NCBI GenBank assembly: GCA_003550325.1
Contig: QKWP01000208.1
Coordinates: forward strand, 322,292-386,291
Direction of reading: 5' to 3'
From: Gigaspora rosea
Taxonomy: Eukaryota; Glomeromycota; Glomeromycetes; Diversisporales; Gigasporaceae
DNA length: 64,000 bases
The number at the start of each line of letters is the position of its first letter. Position 1 is the stretch's first letter. Of the stretch, positions 22,191 to 34,564 are shown in pieces. Made by a program: the position numbers and the translations under genes. Under the pieces are notes generated by a model. The model did not search any database and was not told the origin of the DNA. It saw nothing but the letters and a program-made list of their open reading frames with translations.

Positions 22191-23560
22191 TGTTTTATAT
22201 ACATGGCTTATCAAAATAGTGCATAAATAATCTATTTACTATGGTTTACAATTAATCATTTTCATATTTGTCATCTTTCTGCTATCCTAAAGTATAAAGA
22301 TTAATATTAATTGAACAAGCTTTATGTAGTAATAATGATGTTAATTTTCTTAAATCTTAATTTTCTATATCTTTACAAGATTAGATTTATGAGTATATCT
22401 ATTTCTAATCGTAAACTTTGATTAATTGAACTTAATATAGAAGTTGCTTCTTGAACGCAGTACACATGAACGATATATTGATCACGTTTTAATCATATTT
22501 GTATTATTCTCGTTGCTAAACAGATATATCAAGCTACGGAATGCCTTTTATATGTTGACTAATGTTACATATATCGTGTGATGATTCAGTTAGCCAAGTG
22601 TTTGTTGGATAGATTAGATGAATAGTTACATCTATAAAATAATATAAACTCAATAAAAATTACAACCCTTCAGCTAAGAAAAACTTTAAGCCTTGTTTTT
22701 ACTTTATATTATTTTCATCTTAAAAAAAAATTTTAAGTAATTTATATAATAGATAAAATAAAATAAAGTAAATTAAAGGTGCTCTCAAGCATCATTCTTA
22801 ATGTGATTAGCATGGTCGTAATGATGCTCAATGGTAATTATTTTTATATTAAATTTTTATTTAGAATTCGGATATGCAATATATGAAGTAATTGAAATTT
22901 TTTCAAGTATTATCTTCGATGTGACTAATTAGAGATCATAATTGTGCTCATTTATTAGAGTCAATCAAATTAATCATTACAGTCAATATTTGAGCGGTTC
23001 GACTACTATTTGTCAAATAACATCGTCAAAATGGAAAATAAAAAACAACAACAAAAGCGACTATTAAACAATAGACATTTTCAAATGCCTTTCAGTGTGT
23101 TCTTCATTAAATACTTCTAAACTTTTCATTATTTCTTTTCACTCTCTTTTTAGGTACAAATATGGAAATACCTTAGCAAATAAAAGTATTACAATAATGC
23201 GGTAATATAACATTATGGTTTTGACTGAAAAAAAATGCGGCAAGTGCCGTAACGTATTAATCTTGTAAATGTGTTCCTACGTAATTTATAGTCATGCTAA
23301 AGTATTTCAGCATAGATTTTTGATACAAAGTTGTGTTTTAATAATTATTTTTTTCATTACATAATCCTTTTGCTATTTTTTAGTCACGAATTGGTTCAAT
23401 CAGTATTCATGCACCTTAGGTTCAAGATGCAAAAAATAAGTTAATATTACATTGGTGATAACTTCTATTTTTGTATAATAAGGAGCTAAGCAAAATATTA
23501 TAAAATTTAATAAAAAATGCAAAGCATCATTTTATTACGTAATACTTACCAGTAGCTTGT
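22191..23560. other. Class A intergenic region upstream of copy 2
   Basis: No gene. The stretch is collinear with 36665-37920 and 42815-44760 (for example GAACGATATATTGA, TTTGTTGGATAG, GAGCGGTTCGACTA). It defines the class A units and shows that these blocks were duplicated as relic + spacer + gene. Confidence 0.7.
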
Positions 23561-23569
23561 CACTAAAAA

Positions 23570-23612
23570 TGACGTTTGTCAAACGTTACACGATCTGCAG
23601 ATTATAAATATC
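23570..23612 (+). promoter_or_regulatory. Class A upstream element, copy 2
   Basis: TGTCAAACGTTACACGATCT continuing into GCAGATTATAAATATC, about 40-75 bases before the ATG. The same block stands before copies 4, 5 and 6. ATTATAAATA may be the TATA box. Confidence 0.5.
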
Positions 23613-23645
23613 GCTTTTAATCGATAATATTCATATTTATTAAAG

Positions 23646-25205
23646 ATGGCAGTAAAATTCTTTGAAAAACTTTCGGATAATTATCTTGAACTTCTTAATG
23701 AAGAAGAAGATTTTAATGTAATCATTAAAGTAGGCAAATCACCAAATACCAAAATATTTCAAGCACATTCAGCAATTTTAAAATATAGGTCTTTATATTT
23801 TCGTAATGAATTGGCGAATGTCAGCAAAGATAAGAATAATATTAAAACTCTTGATTTAAAGAATGTTTCGATCCAACAATTCGAGATAATGATCATGTAA
23901 GTTATTTTATATAATTTATAATTTATGTTAAGTTACAAAAAATCTGAAATCTAAATTAATTTATACAAAGATATATTTACGGAGGAGTTGCCTTACTCGA
24001 AAACCATAATACATCATTTATTTTTGAGCTTATGCTTGTTGCTTATGAATTTCTTTTTGATGAACTAGCCAAGCACCTTGAAACTCTTTTAATTGAAACA
24101 GAATCTCATTCTCATTGGCTTCGTTTAAATGTTACTCGTATTTATCAAAAAATTTTTCAAAATAATAAGCCTCAAGAGTTACATAAATGGTGCAATGATA
24201 TTGTGGTAAAATATCCTGAAAAGATTTTTGATTCTGAAGACTTCTTCTCGCTTCAAGAAAATGCTTTAGCATCGCTCATTAGTCGAGATAATTTACAAAT
24301 GAAGGAAGTAAAAATTTGGAATCATGTTATTGAATGGGGAATTGCTCAAAATCTTGGCCTACCATCCGATCCGGAAGACTGGTCCAATGAAAATTTCTTA
24401 ACTTTAAAGACTACATTACGAAATTGTTTGTCTCATATTCGCTATTTTCAGATGTCTAGTGATGAAATTATCGACAATGTGCGACCATATAAAAAGATAC
24501 TTGAAAAAAATCTTTGGAAAGATATAAAAAATAAGTTTATGTCACCAAATCGACAAGTATCATCAACAATTCTCCCACCTCGTGTAATTTTAACACCAAA
24601 ATTACCAGGAAGAAATACAGATCCATTTTCAACAATTATCAATGAAGCACATGCAGTAGAAATTGCTTCATGGGTTGATAAAAAAGAAAGTACATATTCA
24701 GTAAAAAAACAATCCATACGAGTTTAAATTACTTCTTCGTGGAACAAGAGATGGTTTTACCGAAAATTCATTTTGGAAAATATGTGATAAACAAACAAAT
24801 CTTGTTGTAGTTATGAAAGTCAAAGGTACTGATGAAATTCTTGGTGGTTATAATCCTATCAGTTGGGATAAACCAGCTGGAAATATCTATTACTATAAGA
24901 ATTGCAATGATAGCTTTATTTTTTCATTAAAAAATGGTACCAATCAAAACTCTATTTTAAGTCGTGTAAAACAACCCGAGTATGCAATTAAATGTAACTC
25001 AGGTTGTGGTCCAATTTTTGGCGGTAATGGACACAACGGTGATTTAGTTATGTTTATTAATAATTTTATTCATGATTATAAATGTTATAATCAACGAGTT
25101 TCATATGAACAACGAATTAGAAATGAATCTACATATTTTGCAAATGGCGTCTCATGGTTTTCAGTAGAAGAATATGAAATATTCCAGATTAGTAAAAAAT
25201 TCTAA
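23646..25205 (+). pseudogene. BTB-BACK-TLDc copy 2 with one-base frameshift
   Basis: Exon 1 is 23646-23896. A 74-bp intron (23897-23970, GTAAGT...CAAAG) follows. Exon 2 runs from 23971. BTB and BACK parts are intact. At the start of the TLDc domain an A-run of seven (24703-24709) has one base more than in other copies, turning SVKNNPYEF into a short out-of-frame tail that stops at 24727. The next frame continues without defect to the stop at 25205. With one A fewer the protein would be full length, so this is either a very recent pseudogene or a sequencing error in a homopolymer. N-terminus and 5' flank are class A (SDNYLELLNEEEDF); the C-terminus is the ISKKF type of copy 1. Confidence 0.85.
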
Positions 25206-25439
25206 AAGTTTTAATTCAATTAATTATCTACTGTATATAATTATCTATATACATTACTTTATCAATATTGTGATGAATAATAAATTTAATATCATTGCAA
25301 TGAAATAACATAAATCATTGTATGATTTCTGCTTACTTGTCATGAAGTTTAAATTGTCAAATATTACACAAATATCGAACAGTTTCCTAAATTTGAAAAT
25401 TTTCCTAAATTATCATCGCTAATTTGATTAGGATTAGGT

Positions 25440-26571
25440 CAAACATGGCGTCGAAACGAAACCTACCCGAAACTAGTTTCGGAAGGGTTCTAATCCGAAA
25501 CTAGTTTCGGATTTTTTAAAAAATATCGAAACTCCGAAACCCGAAACCCGAAACCTCGAAACTATAATCCGAAACCCAAACCTATAATCCGAAACTCAAA
25601 AATATAATATTGAAGTCTTTACAATTTATTATAAAGTTGATTTATTTTTAATGAACCCAAAATGTAAAATTATTTTTGAATAAATTTTAACATTATATAG
25701 ATCATTTTTTTAATTATGTTTTTTTCACTGCCTCGGTTTGTTCGGGTTTTTTTAAAGCTGGTCAACTTTATTTTTAATATCATACCGTTATTACAACTGA
25801 TTTCAAAATTCTAGGGCGATAGAAAAAATTGCCAATGATGAATCGATAAGTATTTGATGACTTTTGATACCAACAATTTATTTAATTCTGCGGTAACTTA
25901 TTAATTCTATCATTAGTAGATATGGACTTACTAATTATTTATTATTACTTGATATTGTATCCAGTTTTTACGTAGTAAGTAAAAAAACTGATGCTTGCAA
26001 AAGCAATCTTGATTGTCAGAATATAAACTCCGGAATTACACCTTTCATGTTATACTTGTGAATCATAACAACAAAAGGACTGCACGCATGCATTCCGGCT
26101 CAAATAGCGTTGGATATTCAAATTTTATTGTATTCTTTAAGGAGATATATAACATACATCAATGCGATTAATGTATATTGAAGAGAAAATAGCATACATC
26201 AGCGCATTTGAAAGAGATATATAATACATTAATGCAATAAATGTATATGGAAGTTTGGGTATTTTTGGTGTTCAGGTGAGGTTTCGGGTGTCGGGTAAGG
26301 TTTCGAGTTTCGGATAAGGCTTCGGAAGTTATAATCCGAGGCCTGAAACTTTCGGATTTGGCACAAAAGGGTTTCGGCGCCAACTTTGGAGAGAATAATC
26401 ATATAAATTATTGATGTTTTGGCAGTTTCGGGGTTTCGGTTGAGGTTTCGGGTTTCGGGCGAGGTTTCGGGTTTCGGTTGAGGTTTCGAGTTTCGGATAA
26501 GGTTTCGGAAGCTATAATCCGAAACCCGAAACTTTCGGAATCTCCAAAAAAAGGTTTCGGTGCCATCTCTG
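25440..26571. mobile_element. hAT-like non-autonomous element, 1132 bp, GAAACCC-rich
   Basis: A perfect 8-bp target duplication GATTAGGT (25432-25439, 26572-26579) flanks ends CAAACATGGCGTCGAAAC (left) and CAGAGATGGCACCGAAAC (right, inward). The right end fits YARNG; the left end, CAAAC, does not fully. Both ends and an internal block (26230-26380) are filled with GAAACCCGAAAC/GGTTTCGGGTTTCG. A second GGTTTCGGCGCCA near 26373 suggests a duplicated or nested end. It lies between copy 2 and P2. Confidence 0.85.
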
Positions 26572-26644
26572 GATTAGGTAAACTTAGTTGATTACCCTAT
26601 ACTTACATATCGATATCGATAATTAAGTTTCACATTTACTTAAT

Positions 26645-28119
26645 ATGGCGGAAAAAATTTTTCTTAAACTTCTTGAAGACAAAGAAGATTTAATAATTAA
26701 AGTTGGCAAATCATCAAAGTTAACACATTCAGCAATTTTAAGATATAGGTCCATATATTTTCGCAATGAATTGGCGAATATCAGTAAAGGTAAGAATAAC
26801 ATTAAAACACTTGATTTAAAATGAGATCAGATCATGATCAGGTAATTTAATTTATTTAAATTTATAATTTATATTATCATAAGTGCTATAAAAAACCTAA
26901 CAAAATCTAAAATATAAATTAATTAAATATCAAAAGAATATCTACGGATGGGTTGTCTCACTTGAAACCATAAAACATCATTTATTTTTGAGTTTGTGCT
27001 TATTTATTACAACTTTTTTTTTGATAAATTAGCCAAACTGATTTAATTGAAATTCACTAGCTTCGTTAACACTTTACTCATATTTATCAAAAAATTGTTC
27101 AGTATAATAAGCTTCAAGAATCAAAAAAAAATGGTGCAGTAATATTGTAAAACATCCTGTAAAGTTTTAATTTTGGAGAATTAACCACGATTCATTAAAA
27201 TGCGTTAGTATCGCTTATTAGTCGAGTCGATTTACAAATAGACGAAAAATTTGGAATCATATTGTCGAATGGGGAATTACTCAAAACTTTGGCCTACTAT
27301 CCGATTCTGAAAACTGGTCAAATTAAAATTTCCTAGCTTTGAAAGCTACTTTACGAAATCATTTGCCTCCTATTCAGTATTTCAGATACCTAATAATGAA
27401 ATTACCGATAATGTACACCATATCAACAAATCCTTGAATCAAATTTTAGGAGGATATAACAAGAAAGTTCATCTTTCCAAATCGATAAGCATCATCAAAA
27501 ATTCCTCCCTATATGGAGTGCTCCGTATTAAAAGGGCCCATTTTTACAATTTTTTGAAAAATGAGTTTTTATCAAATTCATGTAAATTTTGACATGACTG
27601 ATATTTTTCAATTATTAATGAAAGTCGATTTGCATAATAAAAAATCAAGATAATGTAAAAAGAAAAATTACATGAGGCTGCGTAGAGCCAACACGTCACG
27701 AGATTATCCGATAGTCACATGCCGTCTTTAACCAATCAAAATAGTGAAATTTAATTAATCCCGGATCAGTCCGAAAATCAAAACAAGTGGTTAAGCTCGA
27801 TTATCTCAAAATGAGATAAATGTAAAAATGGGCCCTTTTAATACGGAGCACTCCATATAATTTGCACCAAAATTATAAGCAGAAATACGGAATCATTTTT
27901 AACAGTTATTAATGAGCACATGCAGCCGAAATAGATTTAAGGATTGATAGAAAACTAATATTTAGTAGCAAATAATCCATACAGTTTAAATTACTTCTCT
28001 GAGGAATTAGAGATGGTTTTAAAACTATCCAGTATGGAATTTATGTGATATGTAAACACATATTATTGCTGTTTTGAAGGTTAAATTATTGATGAAATTC
28101 TTAGTGGTTATATTCTATC
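26645..28119 (+). pseudogene. Decayed BTB-TLDc copy P2
   Basis: Begins ATGGCGGAAAAAATTTTTCT and shows degraded BTB, intron, BACK and partial TLDc, most similar to P1. It is interrupted by a MITE at 27512-27857 and ends abruptly near 28119 within the TLDc domain (TTAGTGGTTATATTCTATC). There it is joined directly to a minus-strand TLDc relic. Compared with P1, the C-terminus and 3' flank have been deleted. Confidence 0.85.
27512..27857. mobile_element. 346-bp MITE with perfect 37-bp inverted repeats
   Basis: Left (27512-27548) and right (27821-27857) ends are perfect inverted repeats of 37 bp starting TATGGAGTGCTCCGTATTAA. TA flanks each side. P1 lacks the element at the same place, so the site of insertion is certain. 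Perfect ends imply recent movement. TA duplication suggests the Tc1/mariner group. Confidence 0.9.
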
Positions 28120-29200
28120 ACGATAATATGGTAAGATGTGACTACAACCAAGCATGGACCATTATTAGGACAACAATAAATAGCTTTTTCTGGGACTTTC
28201 GTACGACTTAAAGTAGATCTCGTATTTAACCATTTTTCAACGGAAAAAGAAAACTTTATTCCGACTACTGTAAAATAAAGGTTACCCACTTTTAATTTTC
28301 ATAAATACAAGAATATGGAGTCTTTGTAATAGATATGGCCTATACATACTTATACAATGCATGGTTTTGAGATCATTGAGTTAGTTATGATCGAACTGAT
28401 CAAAGAAGTTTGTTACCATAATTAAAGATATAAATCGTGCCGGAATCTCACATATGATTTCCTAGCCCTTTTACTGTAAAGGCTCAATATTTGCTTGCTT
28501 ATTGCATAATTCCAAAATGAAGTCGTAGTAAAATTGTGTCGGCTTCCACGAAGAAATAATTTAAATTTGTGCGGATTATATGTTGTATAACAGTTTTCTA
28601 TCAATAATGAAGCAATTTTGGCCGTATTTACTCAATAAATCTTTTAAAAAATGCTTCGATTGATCTAGGTCGTAATGTTGATACTAAAATCACATACTGT
28701 TGAAGAATTTCTGATGAAATCAGTATAACGATAGGATGCATCGTTATATAGTTGTATGTCGCCAAAAATTTAAAATAATGAAGAGACATACAATCTAATG
28801 AGGCCAATCTTTAAGATGAGATAACAATTAGTTCAAAAATGAAAAAAGCATCAAGAGTTTCTAATAAATTGCATCACCGAAGATATCAAATATACCTTTA
28901 AATAAATTTTATTAAATATTTAACATCTTAATAGTATACTAAAATAAAAATAAAATTGGTTGAATATACATTTGATCATGATATCAAATTGTTGAATAGA
29001 AACCTACTTTAAATTTATTACTTTGATGTTATCCTTGCCAGTGTTTACCACTCATTACAGAAATATAAAGATCGCTATCTTAAAACAGCTTTAAATGCTT
29101 CATTATTTGGCATTTATAAAATCTTTTAATTAAGAAGTTCAAAGTAATTATTTAATTATTTAAAAGACTTTCAAGAACTTTATAATCACAGCTATTGAGA
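28120..29200 (-). pseudogene. Minus-strand BTB-BACK-TLDc relic
   Basis: Minus-strand frames give TLDc blocks in the right order. YNPHKFKLFLRGSRHNFTTT (28422-28604) corresponds to YEFKLLLRGTRDGFTS of intact genes. KFSFSVEKWLNTRSTLSRTK and NNGPCLVV (28101-28289) correspond to FSLKNG..SILSR and GPIFGG. The BTB part is near 29000-29190. Stops and indels are scattered. It belongs to a diverged subfamily and ran divergently from a plus-strand neighbour. Its TLDc end is fused to P2. Confidence 0.75.
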
Positions 29201-31074
29201 TTACGTATACCGGTAAAAAAGCCGATATTTCCAGATTTTATGTATACAATATTTTAATCATTGTTTCTTTATATATAAAATGGACAAAACCTGGCATTAT
29301 ATTTATTTTAGCGAGTTGTATCTTAACGCTAATATCATTAAAAAAAAAACTAAGAAAATATTTTTCATATTACCGTTTCTTTTTTTTTACCGCAACTTTT
29401 AAGAAATCATTTACGTAACAATATTATAGCATTGCAGTATTTTTCTAATAGAGTTTCTATATAATTTGGTGTTAAACTTATTTATACAAGTACGATCACA
29501 TGAATGTGTAACATGAAATGTGAGAGGTATGGTTTATGTCGTCAAAGTTGATGTCCACTATGCTGATTTTTGCAAAATCTTTTTTTGGTAAGGGCAATGA
29601 TTTTCATTTAGTTATTTTTGGAAGAATTGTGATTTTTTTGTTAACATTTCGGCGTTTATGAATTTATGCACAGTGTATGCGTATGTGTGCACGTGAATGC
29701 GTGTGAACATATTATATACATCTGTAATGATTGACATAAAAAGTGTGTCATTGAAAATGGTTATTGGATTACGATTTTCTGGTTAATGATATTTAGTGTA
29801 ATCATTATGATTACAATTTTTTAAGAACTGTGATTTTTACCAGTACGATCACGTTGAATGTGTAACATGAAATGTGAGAAGGAGCTGATTTTTGAAGAAT
29901 CCGTTTAATTTATGGGTAATAGTTTTCATTTTTCCAATTGGGTGATTTTGACGGCATGGGATGAAACATGTGCATGTGTGAGAAAAAATTTCGTAATTGT
30001 GTTTAAATACGTACTCGTCAAAATTGACTAATAGTGTGGGATATTTTTTTTTGAAATTATGCCTGTTTAGTATTGTTAATTAATGCATGCATGATCTGAT
30101 TTGAAATGTAATCTTATATCGAGTACTGTAATAAATAATAATAAAATACTTTTATTACGATACATGAAACTGTTTTAAGCCCTTGTATTCCTAATAAGGG
30201 AGTTACATAATCGATGTTTAATCGATTGTTATCAGTTATCGATACCAATAAAATATTTTTGGCACTTTGCCTTTTGTAATCAGACCGTGAGAAAATTTAA
30301 AATATGAACATTTATGACGATCTATTTAAATCTATAATTATTGAGACAAATGATCATTTGCGTGTTAATGTCGTAATTGATCTATCACTATGAATTAATA
30401 TTTTTTTTATTTTTTAAAAAAACAAATTTCGTTTGTTACGCGCACTTTGCATTTTCGAGATTTAAATAATCGATTTCCATTTGTCATGCGCAATTTGTAT
30501 CTTTGAAATTAGATGGAGATATGGACAACATTAATAACATGCATTAGAGTCACATACTGTGTATCGCCAAAGGTAAGGTTTATAACAGTAAATCATGATA
30601 GAAGATATTATAACTTCAACATGAACAAACTCAACCCTAACCGCATTTTGTGATTATTAGAATAAAGAGCAAGATTTGTATGAGAATTTTTTACAGTAAT
30701 TCTTAATAGAAGCCACAATAATTTCGTTGCAAACTCAATCTTAAAACGTATATATACTGAGTAAGTTTGTAATCCACAATAGAAATTGTGATAATTCTAA
30801 TACATACTAATTCACCTTTTCATCATTACCGATATAAACCACAATGGCTTATCCATAATTACATGCTTGCACATTGTAAGAGTGGTGAGTATTGGGTATA
30901 CAGCTAAAAACCACCAGCAACACCACTATCTAATCAAACCAATGCCCTTTAATCGTTCAAGACTCTTGAACCTTGAATTGGTAGGCAAAAAAAAGCGTGG
31001 TTGATTCGGTACGGGTCTTGAAGTTCTTTTAGGTTCTTGCCGTGGCGTGATCAAACGAAGATAAGTAAGTTGGC

Positions 31075-31159
31075 ATGTCCAATTGGTTTCAATTTTTTTT
31101 GACATATGTCCAATTGAAAATGGACATATGTTCAAAAAAAATTGAAACCAATTGGACAT
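31075..31159. repeat. Long perfect-like hairpin
   Basis: Arms of about 38-40 bp, ATGTCCAATTGGTTTCAATT at left and AATTGAAACCAATTGGACAT at right. Each continues into GACATATGTCCA / TGGACATATGT around a short AATTGAAAA loop. Confidence 0.9.
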
Positions 31160-31755
31160 AGCGGCATGCCATCCCTGAAGATAAGTATCTTTGGGATTTC
31201 TTGTGGATAGTTCTTCGGTTGGTTCAAATCTCACTCTATTTATATAATTCTTCTTCTTTATTCTAGTTGTAAGGCTCTTACGCAGTCGTTAATATTATTA
31301 ACGATCATCACGTGATCAAGGACATTGAATCTAACAATGGAATGAATTGATTGTTCGATAAATCAGGTAATCAAAGGTTTAATCGATTTATGTTTTTGTA
31401 TAAAAGGTTATTAATTCGATCTTTCTTTAACTGGGTCATACTAAATGGAGTTCAAAATGCTGGTTACAAAGTCCCAACTAACGACATAAATTTACTTAGA
31501 ATAATGAACATTTTAAGGGTGAAAGTAAATTCAATAAGTAATTTATTCAACGATTTTGGGTTAAAAGAAACTTTCTTAGAGCTAACACATCTACACTTTT
31601 TTCGAAGGTTAAAATTCAACTTGAGAATTATGCTTTATTGAAGCGAAAAGGGGTCTTGTATACTTTCTCCCCGCTAGCAAGTGTTAGCTCTAGTAATTAT
31701 TCAAAAGATCCTTGAATTAATAATAACGCCTCTCGATACATGAAATTCGTAACAA

Positions 31756-31975
31756 AGTCCAAATCCAGTGACCTCACATTAGAGTCTCGTGACATAATCT
31801 AGAGCTCTATTCCGACCCTAGTTACTCAGACCAAATTTATCGACGCATCAATCAAAGTTTTACCGTTATTAGGGTTAGATAGGGTTGATTTTAGTTGGGT
31901 TTAATGGTGGATGGTGATGACTTTTAGACGTAAGGTTCGTTTTCGCCCCTCACAACGTACGTAGTTTTTGATCAA
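31756..31975 (+). repeat. Dispersed repeat (partner at 13146-13340)
   Basis: Shares GTGACCTCA, TTAGAG-CTCGTGACATAATC, GACCCTAGTTACTC, TTTAGACGTA and CCCTCAC-ACGTACGT with 13146-13340. Both copies stand upstream of a BTB-TLDc start codon, but 20 versus about 250 bases away. Confidence 0.75.
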
Positions 31976-32111
31976 ATCGTAGATATTAACAGATGCTGAT
32001 CGTACTGGTCCTGCGCGGCATCGCATGCTGCGCAGCTATCTTATATTTAATATTGTGAAATTAAATGTCAAAATTAGGAATGCCCTATCTCGGTCTCGAA
32101 CTTTAAAAATC

Positions 32112-32175
32112 ACGTTATCTACGTTAAATTATCAGATGTTACACTGTCAAACGTTACATAAAGTACGATCTGCAG
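32112..32175 (+). promoter_or_regulatory. Class B upstream element, copy 3
   Basis: ACGTTATCTACGTTAAATTA, then TGTCAAACGTTACA and GATCTGCAG (32167-32175), about 50-115 bases before the ATG. It combines the class B repeats with the GATCTGCAG of class A. Confidence 0.5.
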
Positions 32176-32224
32176 TCTCTTTTTTTTTTAATTTCATACG
32201 TACGTTCTTAAATATAAATTTAAG

Positions 32225-33772
32225 ATGGCAGTAAAATTCTTTGAAAAACTTTCAAGCAATTATCTTGAACTTCTTGAAGACAAAGAAGATTTTAATGTAA
32301 TCATTAAAGTTGGTGAATCCCCAAATACTAAAATATTTCAAGCACATTCAGCAATTTTAAGATACAGGTCTTTATATTTTCGTAATGAGTTGGCGAATGT
32401 CAGCAAAGATAAGAATAATACTAAAACTCTTGATTTAAAGAATGTTTCGATCCAACAATTTGAGATAGTGATTAAGTAAGTTATTTTATATAATTTATAA
32501 TTCATGTTAAGTTACAAAAAAATCTGAAATATTAATTAAATTATTATAAAAAGATATATCTACGGAGGAATTATCTTACTCGAAAACAATGATACATCAT
32601 TTATTTTTGAGCTTATGCTTGTTGCTTATGAACTTTTTTTTGATGAATTAGCCAAGCACCTTGAAACTCTTTTAATTGAAACAGAATCTCATTCTCATTG
32701 GCTTCGTTTAAATTTTACTCGTATTTATCAAAAAATTTTTCAAAATAATAAGCCTCAAGAATTACAAAAATGGTGCAATGATATTGTGGTAAAATATCCT
32801 GAAAAAATTTTTGATTCTGAAGACTTCTTCTCGCTTCAAGAAAATGCTTTTGTATCGCTTATTAGTCGAGATGATTTACAAATGAAAGAAGTAAAAATTT
32901 GGAATCATGTTATTGAATGGGGAATTGCTCAAAATCCTGGACTACCATCCGATCCCGAAGACTGGCCCAATGAAAAGTTCTTAGCTTTAAAGACTACTTT
33001 ACGAAATTGTTTGCCTCATATTCGTTATTTTCAGATGTCTAGTGATGAGTTTATCGATAATGTACAACCATATCAACAAATCCTTGAAAAAAATCTTTGG
33101 AAAGATATAACAAATAAGTTTATGTCACCAAATCGACAAGTATCTTCAACAATCCTCCCACCTCGTGTAATTTTAACACCAAAATTACCAAACAGAAATA
33201 CAGATCCATTTTCAACAGTTATCAATGAAGAACATGCATCAGAAATTGCTTCATGGGTTGATAGAAAAGCCGATACATATCCAGTAAAAAATAATCCATA
33301 CGAGTTTAAATTACTTCTTCGTGGAACAAGAGATGGTTTTACCTCTGATTCGTTTTGGAAATTAAGTGATAAGCAAACAAATCTTGTTGTAGTTATGAAG
33401 GTTAAAGGTACTGATGAAATTCTTGGTGGTTATAATCCTATTGGTTGGGATAATAACCTTGATTATAAGTATAAGCATTGCAATGATAGCTTTATTTTTT
33501 CACTGAAAAATGGTACCATTCAAACTTCTATTTTAAGTCGCGTGATAAATCCAAATAATGCAATTTTTTGCGTTGCTTCGTGTGGTCCAATCTTTGGTGG
33601 TAAATTAGGAAGCGGTGATTTAGTTATGTGTAATAATTGTGATCAAGATAGAAATTGTTACAATCAAAAAATTTCATATGAAAAAAAAATTAAAATTCCA
33701 ATTAACAATGATGAAGTAACATGGTTTTCATTAGAAGAATATGAAATATTCCAGATTAATAAAGGACCCTAA
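32225..33772 (+). CDS. BTB-BACK-TLDc protein, copy 3 (intact, 489 aa)
   Basis: Exons 32225-32475 and 32554-33772 with a 78-bp phase-2 intron (GTAAGT...AAAAG), giving 489 codons plus stop. The architecture is as in copy 1: BTB in the first quarter (EDFNVIIKVGE, AHSAILRYRSLYFRNEL), BACK in the second, and TLDc in the last 180 residues (YEFKLLLRGTRDGFTSDSFW, GGYNPIGW, CGPIFGG, EEYEIFQI). Likely a cytoplasmic adaptor-type protein; partner and substrate are unknown. It shares NVQPYQQILEKNLWKDITNK in the linker only with copy 1, but has the PNNAIFC/KIKIPINND C-terminus of copies 4-9. The loop after GGYNPIGW is unique (DNNLDYKYKH). A class B promoter region is present, cut further upstream by a 2.55-kb insertion. 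Confidence 0.92.
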
Positions 33773-33829
33773 AGCTTTAAGCAAATCAATTATCTATATA
33801 CATAGATTTATCCGTATTTATTATAGTTT

Positions 33830-33860
33830 ACAATGTGACTATTAATCTTCTTCACATTGT
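33830..33860 (+). promoter_or_regulatory. 3' hairpin downstream of copy 3
   Basis: ACAATGTGA (33830-33838) pairs with TCACATTGT (33852-33860) around a 13-base loop, 58 bases after the stop. The block recurs after copies 4, 6, 7, 8 and 9, with a G-T pair in copy 4 and mismatches in some others. It may be an mRNA 3'-end structure or just conserved flank. Confidence 0.35.
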
Positions 33861-34129
33861 CATCTTTTCTGATATTAAGATTATTAAGATTAATAATAAA
33901 TGTACAAGCTTTATCTTTGACGTCTGTTTTCTTAAATCATGCTTGCAAATTACTGTGATCATCAGATGATCGCACGTATAATAATCCTTTAAATTGCTTT
34001 ACAAATTTCTACTGTAATACATTTATATACTATAGCTTGTATTTGACCAATAAAAAAGCACTATAAATTTAACTTTTTATTACTAAACTTTAGGTAAAAT
34101 TATCTTGATTCCCAGATTCCTGTGTACGA

Positions 34130-34564
34130 TTGCTGACTGTGGTAATTTGAAAAGCACGATAATACGGTAGGACAACAATAATTTGCATATGACTTAAAGT
34201 AGATCTTTTAATTGAACACGAAAAAATAAACTTCATTACAACTATAATGGAATGAAGATTTTACCGTTCAAAAGAATTATATGAACCAAGAATTTTATAA
34301 AAACTACAAGAATATGGAGTCTTTGTAATAGATAGGGCCTATAGAATGTATGATTTTGAGATAATCGAGCCCGTTTTGTTCGAACTGATACAGGTTACTA
34401 ATATTCGCTAACTCACAGCGAAAATATAAAGAATCTGTATTTTAAAATTTCTGAATGTGCATGGAATGTTTTAGCATTTGAAGATTTGCCAACTTTAATA
34501 ATTAAATAAAACTTCTTTGTCTCAGAAAGTTCAATGAAAGTTTTTCAATGAATTTTACTGCCAT
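34130..34564 (-). pseudogene. Minus-strand BTB-TLDc relic after copy 3
   Basis: Reading from ATG at 34564 leftward, ATGGCAGTAAAATTCATTGA matches the start of the class B genes. It continues as a degraded BTB (34560-34400) and then, after a large internal deletion, a TLDc remnant (34130-34260). It lies tail-to-tail with copy 3. Confidence 0.7.

Larger units (their letters stand above)
29485..32039. other. Insertion of about 2.55 kb in the divergent promoter region of copy 3
   Basis: In units 7-9 the minus-relic upstream sequence runs straight into the plus-gene promoter (ACTTATTTATATTTAATATT near 52408). Here the two halves lie at 29484 and 32040, with TTATA at both junctions. The insert holds two copies of an AATGTGTAACATGAAATGTG segment (29500, 29855), a long hairpin (31075-31159), and the dispersed repeat 31756-31975. 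A 96-codon frame at 31351-31641 has no recognised similarity and is not called a gene. Class of insert is unknown. Confidence 0.6.

Noticed and set aside
30926..31234. 102-aa minus-strand ORF
   Set aside because: It spans the long hairpin at 31075-31159, so its open frame is partly a consequence of the inverted repeat; no family recognised.
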